Assembly: GCA_905250125.1 (NCBI GenBank)
Contig: CAJNOL010000587.1
Coordinates: 56,771-120,770, forward strand
Source of the DNA: Rotaria sordida
Lineage: Eukaryota > Rotifera > Eurotatoria > Philodinida > Philodinidae
DNA: 64,000 nt
Reading direction: 5' to 3'
Part shown: one piece after another, positions 23,527 through 36,999 of the stretch
Position numbering within the stretch: position 1 is the first letter of the stretch
How the letters are laid out: each line of letters opens with the position of its first letter
Position numbers and translations under genes: made by a program
The notes under the pieces: generated by a model
The model's database searches: none
Seen by the model: the letters and a program-made list of their open reading frames with translations, nothing else
Told to the model about the DNA's origin: nothing

Positions 23527-26500
23527 TAATCGATATATCCAGTTTTTTGTTATTTGGAAATGATGTAGAAGAAAATTAATTAACATGTTGAAAAATGCTT
23601 GAACGTATGAAAGATCAAGTGTACTATTTCATTTTATGAATGTGATGAAGAAAATTAAATTATATCGATTGATATAGAATTGATTATATAAGTTTATGTA
23701 ATCATTGATTCAGAGGCGACGGAGTGCTTTTGTTTTCGTAAATGAGACAAGGCTCAGTAGAAGTTTATTTGTTATCCTAAGCAAATGTTTTAACGTATTA
23801 TCTTAACATAGAAATGAGTAAAGTTCACGTAAGAATATGTTTGAAATTATTTAGTTTTGTGAGTGAACTGGAAGATGTTGAACTTTTTGATTTTTTTGAA
23901 AAATATTCAAGAATTGATTTAGCGGATTGTTTCGATGACATTTATTGATTATAATCTAAAATATGGACAATGATACTATGCTCGAAAGGAAAACACTATT
24001 TATTTGATTAGATATGCATTAACATAAAAATCATATTTAGAACGTGAAGGATGTTATCATAATCTTCTATTGTCCCTATAGATTCATAAAATATGAGAGC
24101 TAGAAATTTAGATAAGTATAAAAATAAACTACATTCTGATTATATTTCATTATTACAGTAGTGTTTTCATTCAATAAAAGATATTTGCATAATAACATAG
24201 ATAGGATGGGGCTTTATTGTCATCTCTTATTTTCAATTTTCTTCATACAATTAATTATAATAGATATAAAATGGAAGGACTAGTGGCATTAAGACTGCTA
24301 TTCAGTCCAAAATATTGACAAGAAATAATCATAAAAGAATAAAAAGTTCGGTACGACCTACATATTTGGCGTAGTCATTTTTTATTGAAATGAGAATAGT
24401 GACGGGATTTCGAAAAAATTTTTTAAATTTACTTTTTTAAAAGTAGCGATGACTATGAGATCAACTACATGGATCGTTAATATTGTTATCTCAAAAATTC
24501 AAAAACTGTAGCTCTGAAGAACAAAACAATTTTTACTTATATCCGGACTTTACAGTCTAAACCGGATTATTCTTCTTGAATTCGAGAAATGGCATACTAT
24601 TAATTATAAATAGATGCTATTCATTGTTCGATTGATTTTTCCCAATCAATATGGAGATCATAAAAATGTTTGGAATTCAAAAGACTAAAGACGTTTTCGT
24701 AAGGAACACTATTGAGAGAGCTTAAAAATTTTGTTTCACTATATCATACCTTTGTATAGAAAAAACCATTAGGACAGAGAACGAATATTTGATTTTATGA
24801 AACACTACTAATCAACATAGAAGTAATCTGAATTTCATCTTTCTTTTTTTCGTTGTTTATCACATGATTAACAGTTAAGAAAAAACAATATTTTGTCTTT
24901 ATCAGTGTAAATCTAAGACTAGAATGAAAACACGATTCTTCCTAATATTATAATTATGAATTATAACAAATAAACTTAATAATATTCTAATCTTCATTTT
25001 CGTTTATTCATAACTTATTTCGTACTGTGCCTTATATGTCTGTCTTGTTGTTCTAATTGTTGAACAAAGGATTGAAAGATCTTTTTAAATATATAATGTC
25101 AAATAGATATACAAGATATTTTATTCATTACATCTGAGATCTATAATTGTATAATTATGACAATGAAAACAAAAGATTTTTCGAAGCACACATCAATAAA
25201 CCAGAGTAGATATCGCGATAATTATCAATGAAAATGACGCAAAAATCATGCTCATCACAACAGAAATCATCTCTACTGATGTGTACCTTGAGTAATATCG
25301 GTGAAAATGCTAGTATTCATGCAATTACAATTGGTCTTGACCTTCAACAGTATCAATACATATAAAGATATAAGTCAATCGACCGAACCATCGCCAACTT
25401 TTGCAAAATATTTCTAATATCTCAATAATTACCGCCGATATAACAAAAAAATAAAATAAACACTATAGTTTGAACAATTTTTAATCACTACCCATGTAAA
25501 CAAGTAAATGTTCAATTGAGGTTTCAACGTATTCAGATGGAAAAATGAAGAAAAAAAACGCATTATGACTCATTCATATGATGAATCGAAAATTGAACTC
25601 ATTAAAATGGTTTTTTTCGGATATATAAACCGATTTTAACGCAATTGCTAGACAAAAAGTAATCATTTGATACGTTTTAATGCATTTCTATATATCAATT
25701 AGAACCAATAAACAATTCATCGTTTACAACATAGTATCGCGCGATTATAAGGTATCAGTTGTTACGGCTCTATCTTTACTAAGAAATGATGATAGCATAG
25801 TAGAGCCCTCGTATAAAAGTTCTCCAAAATATTAACTACTATTACATGATTTAGAAGCGGTAGTTCGAATGATAATCGTTGTGTCGTATTGATAGAAATA
25901 TTTGGAAGCAAAAACAAGAATTAAAACTATTATTCATGCTTATTGTCTTGTAATAGAGCGCATTGAAATGAAAACGATTTTCTATGTTCGTTTTGAAACA
26001 TGTGCATCAGCAAGGCAAAGGAAATAACACTTATTCGGTTACTGTTGCATCCGATGTTATTACTAAAACTTTTTGAAAAGTTTAATAAAAAAAACATGAA
26101 CAACGATGTTGTGATTTCTTAGTACTGTTTGAGACAATATCATGTAGAACTTAACATTTAATTTGAAATATGTAAGTACAATAATTTATCTCTGCTCTTA
26201 TGGATTTGTCGCTATCTTATAGAAGAATAATAAGTTATGCAATCATTTCAGAATTGTTTGTACCATTCTAGGACATTTTGAGATAATATGAACCGATAGC
26301 TTCATGATAGATTGATTTTACATCAGTCGTGGAAAAAAAGTATGTCGATAATGCTAGGAGTGCGTCAACAAAAATCAATCCGACACTTTTCGAAGTGTAA
26401 TCCGAGCCCACACGCCCTTGGATCGGATTGAGTTGCAAGACTATAGTATGGATTCTGGCATGAATGTGGATGTCAGTCTTCTGCTCACACTGACATCCTA

Positions 26501-28063
26501 TCCGAAATCTTCAATCATGCACTCACACCCACATCCTAAACTATTCTAACTCTCGATTATGCTTGATAATAATAGTCTTAAATAAAATAAAAAATTATCA
26601 ATATCATGTTTCGTTGTTATTTATTCATCATGCGCAGATAACGCTATGTCATAAATCACTCAATGATGAATAATGACTAGTAATATTTTTGTTGGTAATA
26701 AATATGTACTTTATCAAAGATAATTGATTATAGTATCAATGGCTAATATCAATAGACATACACTGTTTAAAAAATATTGTATAATTTCCTTCCTTGCCCG
26801 CAATAGAAGATTCTGAGTCTTCTATTGTGTCTCATTTATTTTTATAATTTTTTTTTAAACTTGTTTTAAGAAAGTCAAAATGATTGTAAGGAATTTGAGA
26901 AGAGATTTTTAAAATTTTAACAATTCACAAAAAAAAAATGTTGATCTTGATCTTTTTACGATTCTTTCAGCTCCATACTCTGAAAACTAAGAATTACTGT
27001 AAAAAGCTTGACACAAAAATCGAACACGAAAATTTTAATTTCGAAAGTATTGAATAAGATAAGATTTCGAAAATCGAATCTCGACAGATGTTCTTTCGTT
27101 CTATTGCCGCTTAGCTTGTCTGACGTAAACATTCTACCAACCGAATTTTTTCTTTCATTTTTTCGTCCACCCATTCAGAAGAATGTGAGTGTGGGTGTGT
27201 GAAAAAACTATTCAAACCGGCATCCACACTCACTAATACTCACACCTACGTACTCAAATGATCAATAAATTATTAATCGTATTATGATTCTGCTATTTCG
27301 TTACTTCATTGTCATGAATTTTTAAAATAAAATATTGAGTACCACCAACAGATATTAGTTGGTATATGACATTGATGTCATACGCTGCAAATTGTTCGAG
27401 ATTTTTTTTCTTTCGTAATCTTGTTTTTTTGAAATTTCGACTTTTTATTTTTTTTTCGAACTGTTTACATAAAGCCGAAATTATTCATTTTTAATACAGA
27501 TATACCAATTTTAGTTTCAACTTTTCGAAAAAATCAATAAATTAAAAGGATTCTTTCATTGCGTCCGATGTTTTTTTCCCCCTTCAAAAAAGAAATCTTC
27601 GATTGTGGGTGAGCGATTAAGAAATGATTATCAATAAGTATAACTTTCAAAAATATTTTTGTGGAGAAAAATAATGATTCACAATTATTCCTAAATTAAT
27701 AAACTGATAACATCTGTTTGATAAAATATCTATTTGACTTGATATTTCAATATACATTTTGATGTCAAGATGAAATTAGGTCAATTTATATTTTCTTGAT
27801 TATATTTATATTAAAATATATATACCGTATTTTTTTTTTACAAAAGTCGTTAGAATACATCAAAGTTGTATGATTACTATTAACAATTTGTCGATAGATA
27901 TGCATGTATTTGACATATAAGAATAGTAGAATATACGATTTCTTTACTATTCTATACAAAAAACATACAGTATCTGACACACACATATTCATTCCGAAAA
28001 AAATACATAAATAAATAAATAAATATACAAAACACATCCTTGTAAAAAGAAAAATAAGTTTAA
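23527..28063. other. large gene-free region with repeat remnants
   Basis: About 4.5 kb with no exon chain. It holds a dispersed-repeat copy at 26283-26345. Around 26440-26530 and 27165-27250 there are GTGTGGGTGTG/CACACCCACA-type strings in opposite orientation (such as CACTCACACCCACATCC and GAGTGTGGGTGTG), possibly the ends of another eroded element. The remainder is AT-rich with nothing recognisable. Confidence 0.4.
26283..26345 (+). repeat. dispersed repeat, copy 2
   Basis: The stretch AGATAATATGAACCGATAGC through ATCAGTCGTGGAAAA matches 31856-31925 with scattered differences. With copy 1 at 15012 it indicates a family of at least three members in this window. Confidence 0.55.
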
Positions 28064-29626
28064 CTAAGCCTTGGTAAGCAATTGTTCATATTGCGTTAAT
28101 TGTCCAAGAAAATTTAAATTTGGATTAACTATAGCTCGTTTAGTTTTTACAATATGATGAGCTTGTTCAAATGTTTTCGAATGATATTTCATTAAATAAC
28201 CAATAATAAATGATGGACTACGACTAACACCACCTTGACAATGTACAAGAATATTTTTATTCATTGATAATTTTTGATGAATATATTCAAATGTTGTTTC
28301 AAAATATTGAAGAATATTTTGATATGATGAATCATGACAAGGTAAACGAAGATATTCAAATATATTTTCATTTTCAAAATAACATGGAATTGTTGTTGAT
28401 ACATTAACTACGACTTTTATTTGATGTTCTTGTAATGAATTGAGATTTTCAGCATCATGTGAACTACCGAGATAAAGACCAGGTATGATTTCAGATAATT
28501 GATAAGATTCAATATCTGTTGATACAATTGTTGATGTTGATGGTGATGAAATATCTTCATCTGTTGATGTACTAATATAACAAAATGATGAATAATTTTG
28601 ATAAAATTCATTAAATGGTGATTCAAGAATATAAATTATTTTATTTGTATCATATCGTTTTATTTCATCGTAAACACATTTCATTGATGGTGAAAGTTGA
28701 GATTTTATTGATAAAGTAGCACATGATGATGGTGAACGAATAGAATCATCATATAAAATAATAATTTCATTATTATTTAAATAATTTAATTGATTACTAT
28801 CTAAGAAATTTTGTAAACCACGAGTCGTTAGACGTTTTCGAGATATTTTATCATTAACATTTAATAAAATTGAACCTTGAATTCGTTTTTCAGTATGTCG
28901 TAATGGTGAACCACAATCAATAATTACTATTTTATGATTAGTAGTATTTTTAATAGTTGTCATATAAGCAACTAATTGAGAACATGTTAAAAATATTGAA
29001 TTAAGATTTTTATCAATTTCATCATTATTAACAATTACAGTCTTTTGTGGACATACAATCATGTTTTTTTCTAATGATGTTGTTGTTGTTGTTGTTTTTG
29101 ATAAAGTTTGCAAAAAAGGTATATGTGTTTGTGTCGATGAAATGCTTCTTATATAGTCGAAGGTAGAATGAATAAGGCTTTTACGACGTAATAATAGCCC
29201 AGGTGAAGAACGTTGTATCCTACGATGGTGATATTTGTTTATTGATTCATGGGCAAATAACTCTATTGGTTAAAAAAGAAATTAAAAAAAAAGTATAGTA
29301 TGAGGCAATGCATTATATGTGGGCGGTAGAAGGTAGGAGAATGAAGGAGAAAGTGTCAAAGATAGCAAACATCAAAGTTTATAGTTGTTTTCCCTTTGCT
29401 AGATTCTTTACATGACGCAATTACCTGTTTTTATTCTTTTCTTTGCCTCATTTTTATGATCAGAATATTCTACAGCGCATGTGTAACAATCATTCTGTTC
29501 GCTTAAAAGTCGTTTTCGACTTGACATTGATGCCATTTTAAAATCGTATGGTGTCATATGAAGTGTCTGTGGATAAACAATTGATAGTAATTGCGTCGAA
29601 GATTGCTGCGCAAAACATGAGACCAT
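28064..29626 (-). CDS. MKP-type dual-specificity phosphatase
   Basis: Minus-strand exons 29425-29626 and 28064-29262 join in phase 1 to 466 residues. The C-terminal phosphatase domain (about 322-466) has the HCxxGxSRS signature H-C-Q-G-G-V-S-R-S with catalytic Cys at about 409, and a likely general-acid Asp in P-C-H-D-S about 30 residues earlier. Residues about 160-290 resemble the rhodanese/Cdc25-like region of MAP-kinase phosphatases (V-I-I-D-C-G-S then G-S-I-L-L-N-V). That architecture predicts dephosphorylation of MAP kinases at Thr and Tyr. Basic clusters lie N-terminal to it (S-R-K-R-L-L and L-L-R-R-K-S-L). The intron acceptor CCAATAG follows a strong T tract. The frame opens long before the first internal Met of the large exon, so the two-exon model is preferred. 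It is divergent from the PACRG-like gene. Confidence 0.88.
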
Positions 29627-30801
29627 GATGTAATAAATAGAAATCTAAAGAGAAATATAAAATATTCATTCATTTATATATCGAAGAACCACAATACACC
29701 TCTTCTTTTTTCTTCTTCTACTATAGGAAAAAATGGTCGACATGAAACCATAATGAAATAACAACATTACTCATATTGTTTCCTTTCTTGTTGCTAAACA
29801 GCATGGAAAAACTGAGAAACAAATCAGACGTGCGTGTTATTCATAGATTTAATTATATAACTTCAGTCACAATTCTTATCATTTTAATAAATAGTGATGG
29901 GAATAAAATAAACTGAATAAAGACTAAAAATCATTATGTAACAACATATCATATGAGAAACTAACTCAAGTTAGAAAGATGAATATATACAAAAGTTTTC
30001 ATTAAATTTTATCTTCAACATATAGATGGAAAAATAAAGAAATATTCAAATTCATCGATCCATTTATATATTCTTCTTAAAAATGCACTGATATTAATGA
30101 TGACGTAAGAGAAAAAGAAAACGTGATGTATTTATCGAATATGACCTGTATGACACATAACTTAGTGTACTTTATATGTACTTCAAAGTTGTCAATGACA
30201 GCATAATTATTGTCGTATATGAATGATATATATATTTTTCCCTTTTCTTTTGCATAATAGGATTTTGTAAATGCATTTTAGATAAATAGAGAAAGTCAGG
30301 CATTATTTTTATTTGAATATTATTCACTAAGTAGAATCGATACAAGAAGAAATAATATTTACATACGAATGCTTCGTTTTTTTTTCTTTTGAATTTTGAA
30401 AATTGAGATCAAAATCAAATAATTATAAATATTTTTATTTTTCTCTCAAGTAATTTATTGAAAAAAGAAATAAAAAAAATTATTATTTTTGAATTTATAA
30501 TCATAGATGTATGTTGAAGGTTGAAGAAATACAAAATCAGCAATGTTTTTATTAAAAATCTGAATAAGAAATTTTTTTTTTCTTTGAAAACTCAAAATAA
30601 AAAAAAACCTAAGAATAATATTTAACATAATCTCATACTTAAATCAAAGAAATTTATTCTTAAAAATTTTCAAAAGGAAACTACTGCCACCTTTTGACGT
30701 GATGAAGAAACGCCGCAACAACAGCAGAAAAAAAAAGAAAAATGAAACAGATCTATTTATTTTACTTAGCAACAAAATACAGACATACATTTTTGTGATT
30801 A
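29627..30801. promoter_or_regulatory. shared upstream region of a head-to-head gene pair
   Basis: The phosphatase (-) and PACRG-like (+) start codons face away from each other across 1175 bp, so promoters of both should lie here. No TATA box or recognised motif could be assigned. The stretch is AT-rich with T/A tracts around 30360-30610. Confidence 0.3.
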
Positions 30802-31520
30802 ATGGCTGCATCTCATAATCGACCATCAGCAAAATTATGTCCAAAAACGATTGATCTATTTTCAACTTCAAATTCAACGAATAATTCTCCATTTTTAAAT
30901 GCATTTACATCAGGACGAATTCCTTGCCGTCTTGTACATGGTTCAGTTCGAAATCGTTTAGCTTGGAATACATCAATTGATGATCTTAATTATGATCCTG
31001 TACTTGTTTTATTAGCTGAAGGTTTACGTGAAACAGCACATCCATTACCATTTATAAGTCGACAAGGTTTTACAGAACTTATGTCAAATATAAATGCACG
31101 ACAAAAAGTTATACCAATTTTACCAAAATTAATTAATCCAATTAAATTAGCATTAAGTTCAAATGATGATGAAGTATTTGAAGGAGCTTTAAATGCATTA
31201 ATACAATTAAGTACAGTAGTTGGAAATGAATTAGATAAATATTTAAAAACTTATTTAAGTATTGTAAGTATTAGAGAGAATATTTATTATCAATAATATC
31301 TTCTTCTTCTTCTTGCTTATGTTTTAGTTAGCAAAACGAATGTCTAATCGAAAATATCGTGATTCAGTAACAAATGCATTGAATATTTTTGAAGAAAATG
31401 GTGAAAAAGTAAAGAAATTTATTTCTTTATTTTATGATATGATGCTTCTTTCTTTTTTTTAAGGATATTTTACCGGTGATTAAATCAAAAATACCTACTT
31501 ATTGTAGTGTACACATTTAA
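30802..31520 (+). CDS. PACRGL: PACRG-like protein
   Basis: Exons 30802-31263, 31328-31408 and 31464-31520 join in phase 0 to 199 residues. The body matches the PACRG/PACRGL helical-repeat family: P-C-R-L-V-H-G-S-V, L-L-A-E-G-L-R-E-T-x-H-P, S-R-Q-G-F, D-D-E-V-F-E-G-A-L-N-A-L, and the closing I-K-S-K-I-P-T-Y-C-S. These are closer to PACRGL than to PACRG. PACRG itself sits at the inner junction of ciliary doublet microtubules; PACRGL is assumed to have a related role. The protein is shorter than the vertebrate one (about 250) because the variable N-terminus is reduced. Introns are 64 and 55 bp. The start is the first ATG in frame (M-A-A-S-H-N). Confidence 0.9.
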
Positions 31521-31834
31521 AAAAATTTCTTCTGTTTGTGCCTATTTGATATATGTTGTGATAATTCATATGGTGTATAATAAGATCAATAAATTTAAAA
31601 TATATTTATTATTTTTTTGAAGATTTTTAAATTGAGAAAACAACTACAAGTTATATAAAATAGCTTGAATTATATCTTTCGAATCTGATAATATGTTTGT
31701 AAATATGAATGGTAATACAATTGAATAAATCGCATTTCAAAAATTTTGATACAATGATTTATTAGGCTATCATGAATTTGTTCATCCTGTTAAGAAGAAT
31801 AATACATTGTAAAATCTTTTGCAGTTTTGTTAGA

Positions 31835-31997
31835 ACTTTGGCTTTAGTATACATAGATAATATGAATCGATAGTTTTATGACACATTAATTTTTATATCA
31901 ATCGTGAAAAGTATACAGAGAACGGAAGATTAGACGTGTCGAAATTTTCTATGATCATTATTTAGTATAGCTATTCATGAATAATTCATCCATAAAA
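31835..31997 (+). repeat. dispersed repeat, copy 3, cut by the assembly gap
   Basis: 31856-31925 matches 26283-26345 in direct orientation, and 31935-31997 matches 15012-15078 inverted. It therefore joins the two partial copies into one longer unit that is interrupted by the N run. Assembly probably broke here because of the repeat. Confidence 0.6.
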
Positions 31998-32097
31998 NNN
32001 NNNNNNNNNNNNNNNNNNNNNNNNNNNNNNNNNNNNNNNNNNNNNNNNNNNNNNNNNNNNNNNNNNNNNNNNNNNNNNNNNNNNNNNNNNNNNNNNN
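31998..32097. other. assembly gap (100 N)
   Basis: Exactly 100 undetermined bases, the usual placeholder for a gap of unknown size. An open coding exon of the RIPOR gene enters it from the right and a dispersed repeat from the left. Confidence 0.95.
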
Positions 32098-35000
32098 GAA
32101 TATTTTCAATTTCTAATGTTTTTTCTGTTTGTTCATGTATTTGAGTTTTAATTATTTTATCTAAATCATTTATAATATGTTCAATTTTATCAAATATTAT
32201 TGAAAATGATCGATCAGTAAGACGTAAATCATCTAAACATGTTCGAACTTGATCAATAAGTAAAACAAGTTCATAAATTGATTCATTTTCAATTTCTTCT
32301 TCTTCTCCTCCTCCTTCTGCTTCTGTTTGACAATAATCAATCGATGCTGCTGATGAAATTTCATCTGAATTTAAACCAGCAGCAAATGATGATGAATTTG
32401 ATGAAGAATGAGTATCATCATGAACGTGAATATTATCACAAATCTAAATAAATAAATAAATATTTGAATAAATAAATTATTTAAATTTACTTCTTCTTTT
32501 GGTATTTGTTCATATTTATTTTCTATATCAATTTCATCATAATGATTACTTTCATCTGTTGTTGAATTATATGTTACATATTCATTAGTTTCTTGAGAAC
32601 TAATTGGACAAAATGTTGATAAACGTTTAGAAGAATATTGAGAAGAAGAAGAAGAAGATGTAAGTGTATCATTTACAGTTCGAAGTAATGTTGTATTTCC
32701 AACAAACATTGACCATGTTCGTGTTACATCGGAATATGTTCGATTTGGATTATAAAATGTAAATTTTGTATCAACTTGATCATAAAGACTAAATAAATAG
32801 ATAATAGAATTTTTATTCAAATCAAATTAGATATTTCAATAGTATTTCAAAGAAGTTCTGCAATTCGAATTATCTTATATTTACTAAACTATATTTCATA
32901 GTCACTCATAATGATAAAATAAATTGAAAATTATTTTAATCAAACCAAAATTTAATATCCTTATCCTATTTGATTAAATGGATTGGATTGTTTCTTATTA
33001 AGAAAAGATAATTTATAATTAGATATTCAACATAACACGACTGTTGTACTCTAGAGACATGCTTCCATAACGTTTGTTCTTCGACAACAGTTGTTCGTAT
33101 AATATTAAAGTAACTCATGATGGAGGATAATGACAAACTGAGAACAAGCTCTATCTCTGATTTCTTCATTTTTCTAATTGACTTATTGAATGCTCGTAAT
33201 CTTAACTAAAAGTATTGTAGGAAAATAAACATTGCGGAAGCATCTGTCTTGGAAGTAACAGTTGTGAATTTGATATTCATTTATTTGAAAGGTCATTATT
33301 GACAAGTATGGAAAATAAAAGCACATATATAAATATTCTTCTAACTATCAATAACGAACCATTGCATTTTCTTTTTATCACTTTCCAAAATTTAATCCTT
33401 TAAGCACCAGCATTCAGAATTAGGAATATTTTTTGTTCAAATTTCTTTATTTTTTGAATAACTTGTGTACAGGCAATGAGATCGAGATGTCGTTTTCGCT
33501 ATAAAATAGAAGCTACTGCAGTGCATACATCCATGTAAGATGCGTGATACTGTTAAACTCAATCAAGTAATGAATCAGATGAGTCTGTGAAAAAAAACTG
33601 GTAAGCGTGATCCCCACGAGATTACTTTACTCTATCTATTTTGGGACACATTTCTTCACTGTCTTTTTAATCAATCTTCCAGAAATATAACAAGAAAGTA
33701 GTTCGTACATAACAACGAGTGTTATTGATATATGATCTTTGATCGTGTATCAACACTGTCTGTGAGAGCAGTGAGTGCAAATTTTTACTCTTATACTTCA
33801 ACACTCCTTTTAGATCATATTTCACAAAACTACTAATATATCATTCTAAAGATAACCATATTCAAAAAGTCGGACTGATTCTAATTTGACATATGTTGAT
33901 TGCTTGTCATCGATCACGCATGACAATGATTGAAGAAGGAAAAAACTAACTAACAAAAAAAAAAACCGAACGTTATCATTAATAAATTCAAACAGAGAGA
34001 GAGAGAGTGGAATAGATCATCATGAAGAAAAATATCATTTGATATATCAAATAACAAGAAGCCTTATATTCCAATTGTAAAAATTTTTCTGTATGTCAAT
34101 TATCTTTTGATAATATTATTTAGAATTATTAATTTAATTGAAAAAAAAATAACTTACTCCCAATTAACTAAAAAAATTAATTTAATTGTTCCACTTTGAT
34201 TTGCATTAATAATCATACGTTGTGTTTCCATTGAATAAAAATTATTAACTTCAAAACATTTTGTTCCAATTGTTTTTAATGAAACACCTAATAATCTAAC
34301 TTCACTAATTTTAATTAATAATAAGTCAGCTAATTTAGCTTTTAAATGAAATATTTGTCTAGTCCAATTTTGTTCATTTTTATCATGTTTAGGTATTCGA
34401 CCACGTGTTTTCCATTTTTGTTGTCCATAACGAATAATTAATTCATATTCATCTCCAGGACATATTCGAGAAAAACCACTTATTTCTTGTAAATTTAATA
34501 CAAATGTACCTAACATTGCTTCTAATTGAGCTTCAATTGCACATAATGTCTATTATAAAGATATTTAAAATAATTATTTTGTTCTCAGTATATTAATTTA
34601 ATAAAAATACAAAAACCAAATTCAATAATTATTCTAAGAAATTAGTCCATATCATTTTTCATTATGATTAAAAAAAAGATAAAGAAATGGTTTATTAGTG
34701 GAAAAAAATATACCTAATAATTCTACTATTCATACTTTAGGTACACAAAGTAATATGATTTTTTGAAGAAAAAAGAAAAGAAATTAGTTTATGAACATTA
34801 TTCAATTAGAAATATTGAAGAAAATAACTTAAATTTATAATTTATTCATATCAGATCTTTACGATTATATGCAAGTAAAACGACAATATCAAAATCTCTG
34901 AAACTTTTAATGAAACCAAGTTTAATTGAACTCTTGATATAAGTACAGTTTTAGGTCAAAATTCGAAAATATAGCGTTCCTAGAAAATTCACTAAAAAAA

Positions 35001-36089
35001 TTGATATCTCATGAGGGAACTCCTCTAGATGTTAAATCACTTTTCAACCAAAATATCGAAATTTTACTAGGGTTTTCACTGAGAAGCTATATCTCTTCTC
35101 TCAAGTCACATAGATAACCGACGCTTGACTACAAATTTTGTTCGTACAAAGTTTGAAGTCGAAAGCTAATTTTCTACGTGATCTGAGAGGATCACAACTT
35201 TTTGTTGACAAAACCAATAAAACTTGTGATATCTTGAGAATAAAAGTCTGAAAAACAAATTATCTATTATTCTCTAACACTCATCAAATAAACATCATCT
35301 CAGTTTAAAAAGCAATTTTACACGTGAAGTGGTTCTTCCATCAATCGAAAAGACCTCGAGCAAAAGGCAGTTTTACACTTGACGAGACACTCTCTCTCGA
35401 AAGTAATTATGCAGATACCATAAAAAAATCAGATTATGAAAAAGTGAATATTCTAAATAAAAACTAACTTTAGTGCATTCTTTGAGACCAAGTTTAACTT
35501 GATCAATTGAATCTCGTCTTGTTGTAGTTTGTTGATATGCATTAAACATTGTTCTTGCACCATCAAGCATATGAGCATAACGACAATAACATTCTTTTAA
35601 ACTTTGTAATGAAGCTGTATGAGCTTGTAGTTTTAAATAAGCAACTTGAGATTCATGTAATTGCTTTAAAAAAAAGAAAATCGAAAAAAAAATATTTGTT
35701 TTTGTGGCTGCTATAGAAAAATAAAAAATATTTACACGTGCTAATTGATGATTTTCTTTTTCAACGGATTCTACAAGTTGATCAATTTGATATTTTGATG
35801 TTCGACTATGTTCTTCTAAGACTTTCAAAACATTTTCAAGTGTATTTAATGTACGTGTTATACGTGGAATTTTTGGTATTTGTGTTTGAGTTAATTGTGC
35901 TTGTTTTTTTAAACGTGTTAAGTCAATTTGTTCATGACCGAGTATATCTGCTAATAAAGAAATTAAAAAAAAAAAGAAAGAAAATATCTTTTCATATATA
36001 TATTTTATTGAACTCTTACGTATCGTATGTGTATTATTATTTGTTGGCATAGTACGTTTATTAAATGGTGTTAGTCGATTTGTCGACAT
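32098..36089 (-). CDS. RIPOR/FAM65 family protein, 3' end lost in the gap
   Basis: Minus-strand exons 36020-36089, 35736-35950, 35469-35663, 34158-34549, 32491-32788 and 32098-32443 join in phase to about 505 residues, still open at the gap. The N-terminal half is the conserved RIPOR (PL48) region. It has a helical coiled part, then L-D-G-A-R-T-M and C-A-I-E-A-Q-L-E-A-M-L-G-T-F, C-P-G-D-E-Y-E-L (about 190-198), K-T-R-G-R-I, and S-G-T-I-K-L-I-F-L-V-N-W. In animals these proteins bind Rho GTPases and affect cell polarity and migration. The following exons are Ser/Thr- and Glu-rich, low complexity, then a helical stretch. The C-terminal helical-repeat region of the family is not seen and probably lies in or beyond the gap. 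The chosen Met (36089) follows a splice-acceptor-like TTTTAG, so an upstream leader exon is possible. Long introns: 34550-35468 and 32789-34157. Confidence 0.85.
33598..33836 (+). repeat. interspersed repeat shared with 51447-51805
   Basis: The two stretches align through strings such as ACACATTTCTTCA, AGTAGTTC, ATTATTGATATATG-type, GTCTTTGAT-type and ACACTCCTTT. The copy here lacks about 100 bp that the other carries as a nested insertion. It lies in a RIPOR intron. Confidence 0.6.
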
Positions 36090-36999
36090 TCTTCTTTTTT
36101 TGTCTAAAATACATAAATAGAATAACAAATAAAGAATGTAAACCAACCGCTTATCTCTTTCTTTTATGAATAATGATCATGCATGTGAATATGTAACTCT
36201 CTGCGATAATGTTTTAGGTCTGAATGTATAATCACTTGTCATTGAGAGGCAACTTTTTTTGTTACATCACAAGAGGGTGTAGACAGATGAGATGATGCTG
36301 ATGGAAAGCACTGTATTGCAGTTAACCACTCGATTCTTCACACTTGTTCTGCTTTCTTTCTTTTCTATTGACAATGATGAATGATCTTCATGGACATATG
36401 AATAAGTACCTCATTCAAACATAAAACAAGACATTGAACTTTCAATTTTGCATCTGTGCTATTATAAAGAAAAAAGAATGTTATTAACAAATAACCTTAA
36501 CAATAGTTTACTTAAAAATATTTTTATTTTATCTGATCGACAAAAAAAACCTACGCTTATGATAGTTTATATTTACATGATTAGAATATTTCTTTTATAT
36601 GAAGGACAAATAAATACGTATGACCTTGTCAGATAATCAATACACATATTTCGATCTTATATTCCTATATTCGTTTGACTAAGAAATTTTTTTTTCTTAT
36701 ACCGACCAATGATCACAAACAGTTTGCTCAGATCTTTTCACACTTGTTCACAAGATGACTAAAAATGACATCTGCATCGTATTGTTTTCAACTAATCATT
36801 TATTTAGAAATTTTTTTAAATAAATATAATTAACAAAAAAAAAGAATTTTCTTTTTACAAAAAAAATTAGATTCAATTTTCAAGAGAAAAAAAAATGGAA
36901 TCATCTGACTCATATTCCATAAAATACCATAAGTAATCCAATAGTTATATTATCTTGTAAAATTAAGCGATAAACTATTCGAGTTTGTACCTATCAAAG
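36090..36999. promoter_or_regulatory. shared upstream region of RIPOR and NEDD8
   Basis: RIPOR (-) and NEDD8 (+) start codons diverge across 910 bp. Promoters for both are expected here, and perhaps a RIPOR leader exon near 36100-36130. No defined motif was identified. Confidence 0.3.

Noticed and set aside
27160-27200. Bdelloid-type telomeric TGTGGG repeats (GTGTGGGTGTG)
   Set aside because: Only one or two imperfect units; not an array, and better explained as part of an eroded element.
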